The translations under genes and the position numbers were made by a program. The notes beneath the pieces were generated by a model. The model ran no database searches. It saw nothing but the letters and a program-made list of their open reading frames with translations, and was not told where the DNA came from. Below are positions 24,401 to 37,328 of a DNA stretch of 64,000 bases, piece by piece; position 1 is the stretch's first letter, and each line of letters opens with the position of its first letter. Location of the stretch: contig AP031351.1 of assembly GCA_037833965.1 (NCBI GenBank), positions 4,414,501-4,478,500 of the forward strand, written 5' to 3'. The DNA is from Marchantia polymorpha subsp. ruderalis. Taxonomy: Eukaryota > Streptophyta > Marchantiopsida > Marchantiales > Marchantiaceae.

Positions 24401-25862
24401 CACTTGGACAGTGAGATAAAGTGCGGGAAGGATATATCATCCAGTTGATCTCCAGACAACAGAGTGAGGAACTCGTACCTGATACTCGCTTTCTATATCC
24501 TCTAAATGCTTGCGCGACTTATCCACTTTTTCCTGTAAAGCTGCAACATCCTCTTCGATCTGCTTCTCTGATGTAGTCCTCGCTGCTATGGCATTCTCCA
24601 GCTCCTTCTTGGATCTTTGTATCTGATTGTCAACGCATGATCGCAAAGTTCAGGTTGGACACAGTTCACACAACGAATGAGTTGCGGAGGCTACTCCAAC
24701 CAGCTAATTCCACTTGACATTAGACATCTGGCTTTCATACCTGCTCAAGAGCAGCCTTCTCCGCTTTGCACGCATCTCGTTTCGCATTGAGTGCCGAATC
24801 TAGTGTGACAAGTGTTGTGGAGAGTTTGTCCGAGACATCTGATAAAATCTTGATCTCAGAGGACATTTCTTTGTCTTTGGTCTCGGTCATAGACGCAATG
24901 GACGATTCTTTATCCCCTATCTCTTTCTCTAACTCCACTGCAGTCACCTGAAGCGCCTTAATTTGACTTTCCATGTCCTTCACTACATCTGAAGCAGCAT
25001 TCTTGATCCTCTCTGCCTCTGAATATTCAAACGCCGTGCAGAATCGTTCCAAGCGGTCCAGCTGAGCGTTTCCAGATGTCCATTGCTGATACTGAGCTCG
25101 CTCTTTGCGCAACTTTTCCAGAGCAGGAAGAATATCTTGTTTCAACAGATTGTCTATGTCATCTACTTTTGTCTGCTTTTTCTCGAGAGTCTTAAGAGCG
25201 ACCTCTTTCTTTGACTCGTACATTTTAGTTCCAGCTGCTTCTTCTAGCATCGAGAGAATTTCTGGTGGCTTCATGTTCAGAACTTTTGTGATACGCCCTT
25301 GCATGATCAGGAAATGAGGGTTGTTGACATTCAGCTGCACTGAATGAAACAAGTTTTGCACCTGAGCAGGTTGCCTCACATGTCCATTGATCATGTACTT
25401 GTTTCTTCCGCCAACAACTATCTGGCATTGAGAGTGAAAACTTGTCAACTTCAATCTTAACTTCGATTCCAATTTCAATCAATTGAAGGTGCAAAGGTGG
25501 ACCTTGTAAACATGTAAGGTCAAAAAACAGTTAAAATGACAAACCTGGCGAGAAACAGTAATCTCATTCATATCCTCGTATCCAATTGGGCTTCTATTGC
25601 GGTCAGAATTGTCGAACAAAATTGACACGGTAGCCTTAGTGATCCCAGCCTGACCCTGCTTGTAAACCAGCTCCTGCAAGTTGGTGGCGCGCACCTGCTG
25701 TAGATTGGTAATGCCGAGCACAAAGCAGATAGAATCCAGAATATTGGATTTCCCAGAGCCATTGAGCCCCGTGATTGCGTTAAAAAAGGGGTCAAATCCA
25801 GAGACCACTGTCCTCTGCGCGTAGGATTTGAAACCCTCGAGGGTTACCTCCTTCACATACAT
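18422..25862 (-). CDS. SMC2: SMC2, condensin ATPase subunit (CAP-E)
   Basis: Twenty exons, all GT-AG, give 1174 aa (Arabidopsis CAP-E is about 1175): 25862-25545, 25421-24741, 24622-24479, 24368-24078, 23747-23562, 23172-23008, 22628-22572, 22240-22178, 22010-21919, 21782-21686, 21499-21383, 21267-21049, 20717-20577, 20270-20103, 19857-19673, 19539-19446, 19309-19221, 19082-18857, 18750-18676, 18538-18422. The start [14 protein letters not shown] is typical. Walker [10 protein letters not shown] is at residues 32-40; coiled coils cover about 170-500 and 690-1030 with a hinge between (about 515-680). The signature LSGGQ is at 1082-1086, Walker B PLYILDE at 1105-1111, and the D-loop VDAALD follows. 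With SMC4 and non-SMC subunits it forms condensin, which compacts mitotic chromosomes. No broken residue was seen. The exon 4 donor (gttgtt) is weak but its phase and protein fit are good. Confidence 0.96.
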
Positions 25863-26400
25863 TATGCAAACTAGCGCTTCGATTCATACACACTGTGCCT
25901 GGGTTTCGTCACTTCCCACCATATCACACTAATCCCAATTCCTTGAGACCCCGCACTCTTTCCAACAATATGGTAGCCAGAGAAACTAAAACCAATCCAG
26001 ACAAGAACGACTAAGCGATTCGAACCTCGACCCGACCTTCGGCACGAGAAGAAAATCAGAGAACAGGCACGGAGGCCCCGGAGAAGCAATTCTTTCGAAA
26101 ACTAAGCAACCATGCCGACGAGACGAAACCTGGCCCTTCGCACAGACTCATCATTTGCCAGCGCTCGAGCCTAGACGCAGTTCACACATTGAAAGCCATC
26201 GACGAATTGAATGCGCCTGCCGAAGATTTCCGTGCCACCTGAACCTCGCCCGTTGTCCAGTCCTGTCTGAACTTTGCTGCGCGCGGGAAAATTTGAATGT
26301 CCTCACGAAAAAGAACACCTGCGTACGCCTGCCGCCATCTACCACCGTACAGTACACTGCTTTCTCTGCTCTACTGTACCCTCTACTGCGACGTCTCTGA
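25863..26400 (-). promoter_or_regulatory. SMC2 promoter and 5' leader region
   Basis: GC-richer DNA directly upstream of the SMC2 start, ending where the sequence becomes AT-rich at about 26.4 kb. It contains the E2F site. Short ORFs on both strands here have no family motif. Confidence 0.4.
26283..26290 (-). promoter_or_regulatory. E2F site (TTTCCCGC) upstream of SMC2
   Basis: The minus strand reads TTTCCCGC, a perfect E2F/DP consensus, about 420 bp before the SMC2 start codon in SMC2 orientation. Cell-cycle genes in plants commonly use such sites for S/G2-phase expression. An 8-bp match could arise by chance, but the place and gene fit. Confidence 0.5.
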
Positions 26401-27660
26401 TGTGACATCCTCTATTTGATTGTTTTCACTATCAATCCACTCTGTAATGTCAATCGATGCATCAGATTTTAATTATAAGATTCTGATCCTCTAATGAGAA
26501 GAGCTAATCTCTTAGATGCTCATTTTTTTTTAAATAAACGTTGTTAAATTTCATTGGATCCGAATCACACGAATCAAATTCTTTCGGCACTATCGTCTAC
26601 TTTGACAATAACACACATATTTGATAAATATATGTATTATTATTCCATATATACATGATTATAATTTGATCTATTATTCAAAATACAACTGTTACATGAA
26701 AAAAAATACAACATTTGACAGACATACATATGTTTAAGACATCCTAAATTCTTGATAATGTATTTAGTGTAATTATATGCATCGAAAAGTCATACAATGT
26801 TATAATCTAATAAAAATTGACAAATTTTAGATTCAAATCTTCACGTAATTAGTATAATTTTATGTACAAGTGATGTAAGTCCACGATAATCATAAGAATT
26901 TTAGTGTGCATAGTTAAGAAAATCATGTATGGAACTTGTGAAAATGTTGTAATTTTAAGAATCACTTGTCATGTACTTTAAGTGATCAGTGTTTTTTTGC
27001 AAATAGTTAAAATATTTGGTTGAAAAAATAAGCGAAGAATTTTTGTTAGGTATGTAAATTCAAAATTATTAAAAATAATACCTAGTAATAACTAATTAAA
27101 ATTTGTGTATATTCTCTAGTTTTGATGTTTTTAATGTTTAATTGAAACATATCTAAATACTTCAAAAAATTGTATCGACTATAAAAAATTGTAAGACTCG
27201 GAAGTCTATCAGAGGGAAGATCAAGCAAATCAAATATGAAAATATCTATTCCATTAGATGTTGAATTTTCTAGATTACTGCATACAATGAGGATATGATT
27301 GGAATAACTTGAAACAAATGGGCAACTTCTCTACAAGATTTTTTCTGAATGGTTGATAAAAATCCTGATGATAGTCACATATCAAATAGTCACGATTACA
27401 TACAATTTCTCAATCTTAAGTTATCAATTTTAAGTTTTTTAAACGCGTAAATAGCAAAAAGTTCATGAAATATTCCTTTAAACAGATTTTTGGTGTCACT
27501 CGCATGGCGAATCACGTTACAAATGGCAAATTTTTCGCGACATACACTTCAGAATCAATGTTTATAATGATTCAATTCGTTGCACCAATATCTGCTTTGT
27601 AACAACTACAGATGGCGTATCGCGGCGTGAGGACGTCTGGTCATGATTCTAGAAAAGAGC
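26401..27660. other. AT-rich spacer, no gene seen
   Basis: About 1.3 kb of strongly AT-rich DNA between the SMC2 and UIEF promoters with no ORF above 60 codons and no clear repeat. It looks like ordinary intergenic DNA. Confidence 0.6.
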
Positions 27661-28176
27661 CAAAAATAAAATGAAAGCGATGGCGATGACGAAGATGGGA
27701 GTGGGGCGGGGCGGTGGGGTGGGGCAGAGGGGAGTCACGGGACTTGAAGGACACGCGTCCCGGTCAGTCGGTGATCACCTTCATCCATCCATCCGTCCAC
27801 CCGCCCGCCCGTCCGCCCATCCATCCCCATCCATCCATCGCCATCCTGGCAGCGGAGCCGCGTTCCGTGCCGCGTCCCTTCTTCCGCTCCCCGACGCCCG
27901 ACGCCCGACCGCGTTGCTTCCGGCGCAAGGCTTCCCTTTGAAGCTCGGGCGGGCGCGTACGTGTGCGCTCGATCTGCACCTCCCTCCATCTTCGCTGCGA
28001 AGCAAGTCAAGTCAGTCGATTTCCGCTGCGCATCCAGTCGACGCTCGGGGCTGTTGGAAGTCGGGAACCCCGATCGCTGCCGCACTCGGGCCCGCTCTTC
28101 TGCTTCTTGCGTGGTGGTAGTAAAGCGAGTGTTTTGGTGGCCTGAGTATTTCGTTCGGTCGTTCAAGACGCTTCAG
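27661..28176 (+). promoter_or_regulatory. UIEF promoter and non-coding first exon
   Basis: GC-rich block with a G-run array (27703-27724), a ccatccat/cccgccc array (27783-27840) and then the probable first exon. That exon ends at a good donor, cttcag followed by gtgagc (GT at 28177). The inferred leader intron runs 28177-28678 and ends tttgtccag. ORFs of up to 149 codons here, on both strands, are low-complexity shadows. Confidence 0.5.
27703..27724 (+). promoter_or_regulatory. G-quadruplex motif upstream of UIEF
   Basis: Four GGGG runs with loops of one to four bases lie about 1 kb before the start codon on the sense strand. A C-run array at 27800-27818 gives a second potential quadruplex on the opposite strand. 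Confidence 0.5.
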
Positions 28177-28700
28177 GTGAGCACGCCTTCGATTTTGCTT
28201 TTTCTCCAAAGGTTGTTCTGTGTCGATCTTTATTGTCTCGGGTTTTTCTCGTGGCTTCTGCTGCAACCTAGTCGTTACCGAAGCTTTAGGTCTTGTTCTC
28301 AACCTGTGTGGTCTGGCTGCTATCTCCGGTGTAAGTTGTGGTCGGATGAACCTTGGTTGACATTCTGCATTTGGTTGGTAAGATTCCGGTTTGTATCCTG
28401 TCCGTCTTGAAGAAGGAGCAATCTTGTTGATTGCTCCTTCTCTAATTGTAGATTCTGAACTAACTGTGTTCCAATTGAACGGGGTCGGTGCAGATTAAGA
28501 TACCTGAGTCGTGATCTGTTTAAGTTTCAACGGACTCTGGAGGTTTTAATCTTGCTTGAAATTACTGGAGAAGAGGGCCTGCCACGGTTTTGAGTTCTCA
28601 CACATCCTCGAGATCTGTCGTTGCTGTCAAGTAACTGTATTTGATCAGGCTATACTACCGGCAAGCTTGTTTGTCCAGCTGTTGGGAAGAGGCAGTCATC

Positions 28701-31538
28701 ATGACTACGCTCAACCTGCCAGCAAAGATGGAGTTCACCATGGGGTCTACTGAACAAAAGATGGACATGACCCTTGGTATACATCCGTTCTCTCTCAAGC
28801 TATTTGGAACGTTTGGTGCTTTAATTACAGGAGTGCTCGAATAGTATGTGATCAGAGCTTCTAACGACGTCAAATTTTCCAAGTTTCTGAAATACACACG
28901 TCCTTTCGGGTTCTGTTTTTTCTTTCCGTTGCCCTTTATGTCAGCTGTGACTCGTCCGCAGTTCAGTACAGCGCATCTTGCATGGTCTGCTTTGTGCACC
29001 TGCTCTTTTAGCCAAGGATTGATAGGACTAGTCAACTCGATGATGATCTCGAACATGATTTAGTCAAATCGAGTTGGTTCTCGTGTTTTTCATCTCTTTG
29101 CGTGGATGAAATTTGCAGACGACATAATCAAGCTCGGGAGGAAGACTGGCCAAAAGAAACAGCGCGTTCCTGTAAGTATCGGATTTCCAGTCCGTTTTCC
29201 GTGAGAGACACCCAGCTGCAGTTTGGTTAATGGTGAGAGCTAACTTGAAGGCTGCTGTGTACATAAAGCCTGGTCTGTGGTTCGAGATTTTCAGTTTTTT
29301 GACCGAGTAATAAATGTCGCAGATCAAGAACCAAAACAGACCTAGGAATTTGATTGCTAATGGAGGCAATCCTGCTGCAAGGGCTGCCCTTCAGCGCTCA
29401 GTTGCGGCGCGGTCTGCTAAGATTCGTCAGGTACATTAATTGAGTAGGATCCTTTGAAACGGCGAATAATTTTCCTCATCATTGTTGTATCGCGATTGTT
29501 GCTCCGCTGTATCTGACACTTGCAACCTTTTTTCCAGGGAAAGTTCGCTGAAGCCAGGGCTCGGAATGGGGCTGGTAAACTCCCTGTTACTCAGGCTGCG
29601 GGAAAGAGGGCTTTCGCAACTCCTTTAAAGACAAGAAGCAAGCAGTGGATGAAAAGCAGGTAAATAGACACGTTGAGGTTTGTGCACGAACAGAGAAATG
29701 GATATTTTAAAGTTGTATTTTCTTGGGGAGTTTCTGTTGGAACTACTCGAGAATTGCCATTTTGTGTGGTCCGTTATCCTTCATTTACTTGTATGCTTCC
29801 TGAAAGTTGGTTTCGCTTCGTTTGCTCAGTGATGTTCGACGGAACAATCTTAGTAGGCCTTGGGCTGGTCAAGGGCCAAAGCCAAATGCATATACTGCTG
29901 CTGCTGGCAACATGAAGATTTCTGTCATCAATAACGGAAGCAAGTGAGTGGCTGGTGAAAGCGGTCACATTCCTACGGCTGCGAAATTCATGGATATTGA
30001 TTGTCGTTTGAACTTTCATTGTGAAACTCGTTGTCAGGACACGGCGCAGGTCTCAGTGGGGGATTTGTCCAAGTATCTGTGGCTGAATAATAGACCGTTG
30101 GCAGGCCCTTAGCTAATTTTTACAGGAGTCTTTTTTTGGCTATGGAGATGTGCTTTGTTTTACCCAAAGAAGCCTCTGGACGTGGAGACGAGTGTAGAAT
30201 GTAGACCGCCACAGCAGGATTCATCTCGCCTCAGTGATCCTTCGATTAAGAGATGAAATCGCACAAGCGAATGCCTCTTATTTGAGAGGTTGTTGCGTCA
30301 TTCTCCTTCAGTGAGGAGGAATCCAGGCATGGCGTTGCAAATCATGGAGTAGAATCTTGCAAAGTGTTTGCTTGCACTGGTTTGTGCTCGTCACCATGCC
30401 TAGCCGTGTGCATGGGTCTTTTACGGCAATATGCAAGGTTTGCCGGTAGATGGTTTGGAGGCTTACCGTACTTCACTGAGAACTGGAACTTATGTAAGGG
30501 GCGCGGTTCAAATCATCATAACGAGTGCCCTCAAGGTTTTTCAGTGCTCGAATGCTGCCCTATACTGAAAGAGTAGTTGATACGGATATCTCAGAGGATG
30601 GTTGGGCCTTCAAACTCGGGGTCGGAAAAGTCTGACGCTTATGATCGATTCGGATCTGACCTTGGAAGCTTCATGCTTAGTGCATCACCAACTTTTATCT
30701 ATTTCTATTCCTCCCTAGTACATCTTCCACTCTGGCATCAGAGGTAGGAGGACTGATTGCATGCCAGGCCAAATGGTATGTGTTCTCCTTGTATTCCCTG
30801 AGGAGTTGGTGCTTTGGAGGCCTGAGACCTGATGTCGTGGTTTATCTACTGTCTACCAATGAATTCTCATAACATGGACTAGAACGTTGATTTGGCTTGC
30901 TACAGGTTTGGTGGTCAGAGGCAGTCAGCTGCACCCTTCCGCAGACGTAATGGACCCAACAATCCTGGTCGTCAAGTACAGAACGTCGGATTCACTCCTC
31001 AAAGTGTGAGTTTCTTCACGGAAGATCCGGCATGCTGAAACCGTGTTGCAGTCTTGCTCTACGAGCTATATAGCTCAGTAATTTGTGAAGATTCGATATG
31101 AATTTACATTTTGCATGTCACCATGTCTCGATCGTTTATATCGGTGCTGGAATGAGATCTGTCTTGAGCCTGAAGCTGCAAGCAGTGAGCCCTAAGTTGT
31201 TACATGGAAAGACTTGAGAACTTTCTCCTTGTCCGTGTCAGGTAGATAAGGAGTTGAGAAAAACTGAAGCTAACTAGTTGTTATTCGTGAAGTCATTCAG
31301 ACTTGCTGATTTTTGTTAGTTCTCGAACCTTTGCGTTTTCCAGATGGAGGTTGAATATGGTCAACAGGTTCAACCTCAAAGGCAGAAGGCCCGCACCTTG
31401 GATTCTCTGTTTGCGGAAATCAAGGAGCGTCGCAACCACCAACCCCAGGTTGTTCAGCCTTTCACTTCCACTGAGCGCTTGACCAGCAGGAGAGGTGGTC
31501 GTGGCGGATTTGGTTCTAGAGGAAGGGGAGGACAATAA
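28701..31538 (+). CDS. UIEF1: UIEF-like mRNA export factor (UAP56-binding, RGG tail)
   Basis: Coding exons 28701-28776, 29119-29171, 29323-29430, 29538-29659, 29830-29943, 30906-31005 and 31344-31538 join in phase to 255 aa. Residues 21-34 (MDMTLDDIIKLGRK) are a UAP56-binding motif of the ALY/UIF/UIEF kind. A second copy-like helix, TLDSLFAEIKERR, is at 209-221. The middle is basic and Asn/Arg-rich, and the last 16 residues form an RGG tail (240-255) typical of RNA binding. Plant UIEF1/2 bridge the helicase UAP56 to mRNA for nuclear export, so this protein should act in the nucleus. There is a 5' UTR intron (28177-28678). Intron 29944-30905 is the longest (962 nt) and holds a candidate cassette exon. 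An ALY-type adaptor is less likely because there is no RRM. Confidence 0.85.
30742..30775 (+). other. Candidate 34-nt poison exon in UIEF intron
   Basis: It is bounded by a pyrimidine-rich tract and tctggcatcag acceptor, and by an aaatg donor followed by gtatgt. Inclusion would shift frame and place a TAA at 30948-30950, upstream of the last exon junction, which should trigger nonsense-mediated decay. It may equally be an unused pseudo-exon. Confidence 0.3.
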
Positions 31539-34500
31539 GGGCTCCGAATGAGGACACGAGAGTCCTAAAGAAGGTTTCTGCTTATGGGACGATCGGTAAC
31601 TTAAGTTTCATCATGATCGTCTACCTGTTGGACAAGACGTTGGGTGACTGCGCCGCTTGTGATGAACTATGCCTGCCTTTATCTGGAGCGATTCAGCAGT
31701 AATCTTTACAATAGGGCAGGGACAGGCCGAGAAGATGTTATTTGCTGCTTTTAGAGCTCTTAGGCTGGCACTTTGTCTGAACGCTCAACAGTGTTCATTG
31801 CCTGATAGCAGAGTCAGGTCGGAGACTTGTATCATATTTTGTTCATATTTGTTTTCTGGTACCATGTTGGTCAAGTACCAATCAGCGCAGCAGATCACTC
31901 CTACGAAAAATCTCCTATTATTGTTTCACTGAGGAGATTATCGTCAATGCGGCCATCTTTTGAGAAGAAGACTCCAGTGACGATGGTCTTGATCGCCAGT
32001 CTTTACTGCACTATCGAATGCAGGACTCAGTTTATTTAAAGAGTATAAGGCTATTCAGATAGTCTAAAACATGTGCTGCATCTTTTCGAAGGTGTGGGGT
32101 TGTGTGTTACTCGCAAGCATGGTGGTCTCTATGTGTTCAGATGGACACTGTGCAGGTGTTATCGCTTCTTCTGGAACTCTTAACCTGAGAATAGCTTTCG
32201 TCTGAACGTATGTTGTATCATAGACCTGAAATTTAGTTTTTTGATTACTGATGTCTACACACGGGGTTTATTTCTTATTGCATCACCAAAGGTTCTGAGG
32301 CCACAATTGTGGTGGTGAAAGTTGCAATTGGAGGCCATATCTTGTTCCTCGTTTGAGGATGGAACCATCACTTACCTGGACAATGTATGTGCTGCATTTA
32401 CATAACTTAGCACATTGATATTGTACTAGAACCAGATTGACAGATGCGTGATAGATGCCAATTTAGATTAGGTTGAGATTAGCTTTGTGGTGATGGACTT
32501 GTTATCCAGTTACTGTAGTCAACCATGAATACTGTGCAGTGTTTCAACATTGACACTCACTCATCCCGAAGAACTGCTGTAGTTAGTTTAAACCACCTGT
32601 CATGGTGAATGTTGAAGATCTTATGTTCTGAAAGGGATTTTACGAGAGGGTCTATGGCCCCTTTTGGTGGAGAAGCTGTTCGTTTCCAGACTCCAACTCA
32701 GTGGCGTTTTTACACTTAGTTGAAACTTGCCGTCGTGTGATACAGTCCTAAATCTCGCCCCAAGTTAAGGGGTCGCTGGTGCGTGAGATGTACCGTTAAC
32801 GATATGGTCTGAATTTATTCAGGACATCATTTGTTTACGAGTCTTTTCAGGCTATGTTCTATGATGTAGACAGCCTGGGAAGACTTTCTAAGCGTATTGG
32901 ACAGACGACAGTGTATCATTCGGCATTTGACCGTTTGCTGGATGTGTCTTGCCACTACTTGTATCATTGGAATGGGTTGAAGTAGAGCTTACTCTTTTTC
33001 GTGTCAATATTGAAGAACTTTCTCGTTAAACGACCTTCATGGGAAGGTGAATCAAGTTGTTTCCAGCTTGAAGGGAGAAATGCATGGACTGCAGTAATAC
33101 ACGATCATATGTCGTGCACGAGACGAAGTGCCGAGATAATTTAACATAGCTAACTTAGCAAACATATCCAATGAGTCTTTTTCTCTTGTCAGTATCTGTA
33201 CTACTATTCACTCTTTCACTGCTATTCGCTGCCCTCCCGTCCCATTCCCATTGTACACGCTTGCGTTCTTTCTCCGTGGAACAAATGTCGATTACTTTCC
33301 ATCAACTTCAGCTCACTTCAGCTAAGAAACTTTAACGTAAGCTTGCGTTTCAAAACATATACACGCACGGTCTCTGCTGCTTGTAGCTGGTGAACATACA
33401 CAATATAGGCTGCTGTGACGTACAACTTTGTGTACATACAATCACCAGTGTGGATAGAAGTGTGCAAATACGCCTTAAACTATCGTGGACGTGCTGCTCT
33501 CGTTCACACTACACTTAACTGCGAATTCCAATGTCTTACACTGATGCATCTTTCAATCTCACGAATTATAGATTTATATACCCCTACAAATGTTACATAG
33601 TAGGAGAAAGCAAAGCCACGACAGCAATCTATCTGTCATACCTTCTATTGTACCAGTAAGTATGATAAAAAGTAAGATTGGGAATTTAAAACATGGTTCT
33701 ATTGTTAGGAAGAGCTTTCATCCTATATATGATTCAGCTGCGAAGTAAATGAGTTGTAAACAGAATTAAAAACAAATAAAAATGAAGAAGTAGGTGAATG
33801 ATGACCCCAGGGAAAATAGTGGAAAAGTTACGCATCTTAACTGCAAAGAGAATGAAAGCTCTATCACCGGAAGTGGAATGTAATTTTTTTGAACCATATA
33901 GTAGGAATCATCAAATTTCGATTCATTTCAATGTTAAGGGGTTAAACATAATTTTGAACTCTTTGCGACAAAATTCGTTTCTCATCATTCTATAGATTTT
34001 CTCAACTAGAAAACTTGATGTGATGAATATATTCCAATTTAATTTTCCACCAATATAGTTTATTACATCTATGATGATAACATATATTGTTATCTCTTTA
34101 ATACAAAAAAAAATGTTGGACTTTAATAAATGTAAATTTTTTTAGTTTATATATTGTGAGATACTGTGAGAAATCTTCTGATTTCTAATTCCTAATCTGT
34201 CTAATCTTTTTATTCAACTTTCATAGTTCTCAATGAAGTGCATAACTTATTAAATACACAAAAACTTGAACAATAAGATATGAATAAATCAAAACTAGTA
34301 GAGATTAAAACGATATGAAACAGAGAAATATTTTTCCAAATCGTAGTTATCAATTTAGATGCAGGTTTGCAATTGTAGAGAATACATGGAAAGAATTGTG
34401 TTAAAATTCATCTATTTTAATCAGTAATAGAAAGTTAGATTAGCTAAGGTAAATTTGTGCATTCAATATTACATCATATCTCATTCTCGCCTGTACCAAT

Positions 34501-37328
34501 CATAGCAAAAATTAAGTCTTGTAATTTATATATACTATAGAATATTTTTATTGTAAAAAAATTAAAAATAAATTATTAAAAAAAATAAGAAGTAAAAACA
34601 TTATGTAAATTTCAACATAGAAATAATATTATCATTATTCAAAATTTCTAAATCAAATTTTTTTGATATGATATATGTCCATCAATATTTGGCGATATAT
34701 GAAATTATTTAGTTTGTATTGCAACATCTCGGTTTTAAAATAATACCGAAATTTCTAAATTAGATATTAATATTCTAATTATATATAATAAATTTTAGTA
34801 ATGCAAGAATTTATATATTATTTTTAATTTTATGTTAATTTTATTATCAATTCTGATTCAGGCAAAGTGCAGTTGTAAACTGTCATTAATAGAATTGAGT
34901 TATGAAAAAAATAAAAAACTAGACACTATAATGCAGATATAATTGAATATCATTAAAAATTTTATATTTTGAAAAATATTGTTAGCAGATTAATGAATTA
35001 TCATGATGAATTGAAAGTTTTATTGTGAAATTGACTATTCAAAATGATGTTATATCAGTTTCAACTTGGAAAAAGATGATGCATGTCTTTTCAACATTGA
35101 TACTATATGATTGCATAATATCATATAAACTTGATGACAAAATTGAAAGCTAAAAGTTCTAAATATGAAATGTTTATCATGATGATGACTTAGAATGATA
35201 ACTGTAGTGAAAAAAAAAATTTGATAAAAAATTTCTTAGTTTATCGATTTAAAACAAATAAAACAAGTTTATAGGATTAAACTAGATTCACGTAAATGAT
35301 AACATGATTAACAAAATGAACTCAAAATAATAACTTCCTTTGACCACCCTTAATATAGTATTCATATTTGTTTGATGAAAACTATAGTTAACAAAATTTC
35401 ACAAAATTTTAATGAATTGACATTTTAAGTTATGCACATTCATATCAATTTTATATAATGCAAAAATCAAAATTTAATGCGAGTAACATAAATAGTTGGA
35501 CTGCATTTCCGTTTATAGAAAATTAAAGAGTTTAAGATATATGATTAATGTGTGAATCGATCTTACAATGAATATTTGTCAATGAAACGAGACAAAATGT
35601 CCAAAACATAAAAGTTTTGAATCCAAATCCACATAACTGTTTACTGCTAAGCTTGAATCAGCTTTACAGGAGCATTCTATGACCAGTGTGAAATTGGAAA
35701 TCAAATGAAGTCCATTGGAATCTCTATAGTGAGTGTATAAAGTTTAGGGTTGAGGGTAAAAATAGCAAGGAAACAAAACACGAGCCAGTCCAAACTTCAC
35801 TTATTTCTCATTTGCAACTCGGCAAGGTCTTTACGTAACCATCTCAACATCTTCTCAGACGGCGAATCCGAAAAATGAACTAGCCCTTAAGTTACGGTGC
35901 TAGAAACCAGCAAACTCCCGCTGACACTCTGACTGCTTTATTTTCCAATGCTGGTTAAAGGCACAATGTCCACAACCGCATCATATCCATGGAAAGTGCA
36001 AAGTAAGTTGCCATGCTAGACCTCTCCTTTAAAAATTCGTCTTTCCAGACTAGACAAAGTGCAGTTCGTTATGCAAACTAAAATCTATTTGTAGTAACAA
36101 CTGACCAACCTCAAATCTACATAAGAGTACTGACGAGAACAGATCGCAGTGGTACTAAGGCTGAAACTGATTGTAACTAACGAGCAATGAAGAATGTAAC
36201 AGAAGCACAACATACCATCCTGCTGGACATCATTCCGAGACTACTAGAAGCAGAAACAGTATGCAAGTTGCGGAAAAGGGAAGCAGGCAGTCACAAAATG
36301 TAGATGAATGTAGATGCACATGTCAGACAGAAATGGAATATGGTTCAAGAACAAGTGCAAGCACAGTCATGAACAATGCACACATATACACATGAGACAA
36401 TCTAAACGATTGATATTATAACGCGATGCAAAAGAGCGTAAAGGTTTAAACCAGCTCTGGAAGACATAGTATTTTAATACAGTTCTCAAAGAAACCAGAC
36501 TCGGTTGCTCATCAGACAAAAAATGAATCACAAAATGCGCAACTGTCAAAGCATCGCAACTTGATAGCTCTGAACGTGAAAAATAATACCAGTCATCAAA
36601 ACTGCTCCTGTGAGTGATACAGGAGGTGAACAAAGGAAACGCAAAATTGCGGTCAGAAAGCCTGATAGAAACAAATGTGATGTCTTGAAATACAAGAACG
36701 AAGCACGTATGAAAAACACAATGATTAGGGGAAATCCAGAATGTGACAACAGGAATTTGCGATTTCCGCATATGCAAAGTATGCCGTCAGCCTACTATGA
36801 CAGGATCCAAGTAAAGTCAAAATGCGAAGAATGTGTCTAAGAGTCAAGTCAGCGATCAAAAACCACACTCGTATGTCCATAGTGAACACAATTCAATTTA
36901 GTTCAAGTACAGCCGGAGAACAAAATTGTACATAGACGTACCCAGATTGAGTAGCCCTTAGATGCTATCATGTGAATCACAAGACTAGACAATAGAGCCT
37001 CGTGATAACCTTCATGTTAAGCAGGATATCTTGAAGCACCGTCAACATAGAACTGATGAAAAAAGGTCGTCGCAAGATATCAACAAATATCCCCAATAAG
37101 GACGTCTAAAATACCAGAATCGAAGTCCGAAGGGCCCTTTTTAAGCACGAACAACCTCAAGACCTTTGATAAATGGATGCCTACAAAGTTCTTCAGTAAA
37201 ACCATTGCCAAGGCATATTGGTACCATCAAACAACGCTCTTGCAAAGACAGATGGCCTCAACGTCATTATTACTCTTCTACAGCTTCACGAAAACCAAAT
37301 CTACCTAATACAACAGTGGCAGATATGC
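31539..37328. other. 3' flanks and AT-rich spacer, no gene seen
   Basis: 31.5-33.3 kb is probably UIEF 3' UTR and downstream DNA. 33.6-35.7 kb is extremely AT-rich with A/T runs and no ORF of note. 35.8-37.3 kb is mixed composition and probably contains the TSC10 3' UTR on the minus strand. Frames at 36367-36777 have no family motif. Confidence 0.55.

Noticed and set aside
36367..36840. Overlapping plus and minus ORFs of 76-136 codons
   Set aside because: No motif, no codon pattern, and both strands equally open. They lie in the probable TSC10 3' flank.
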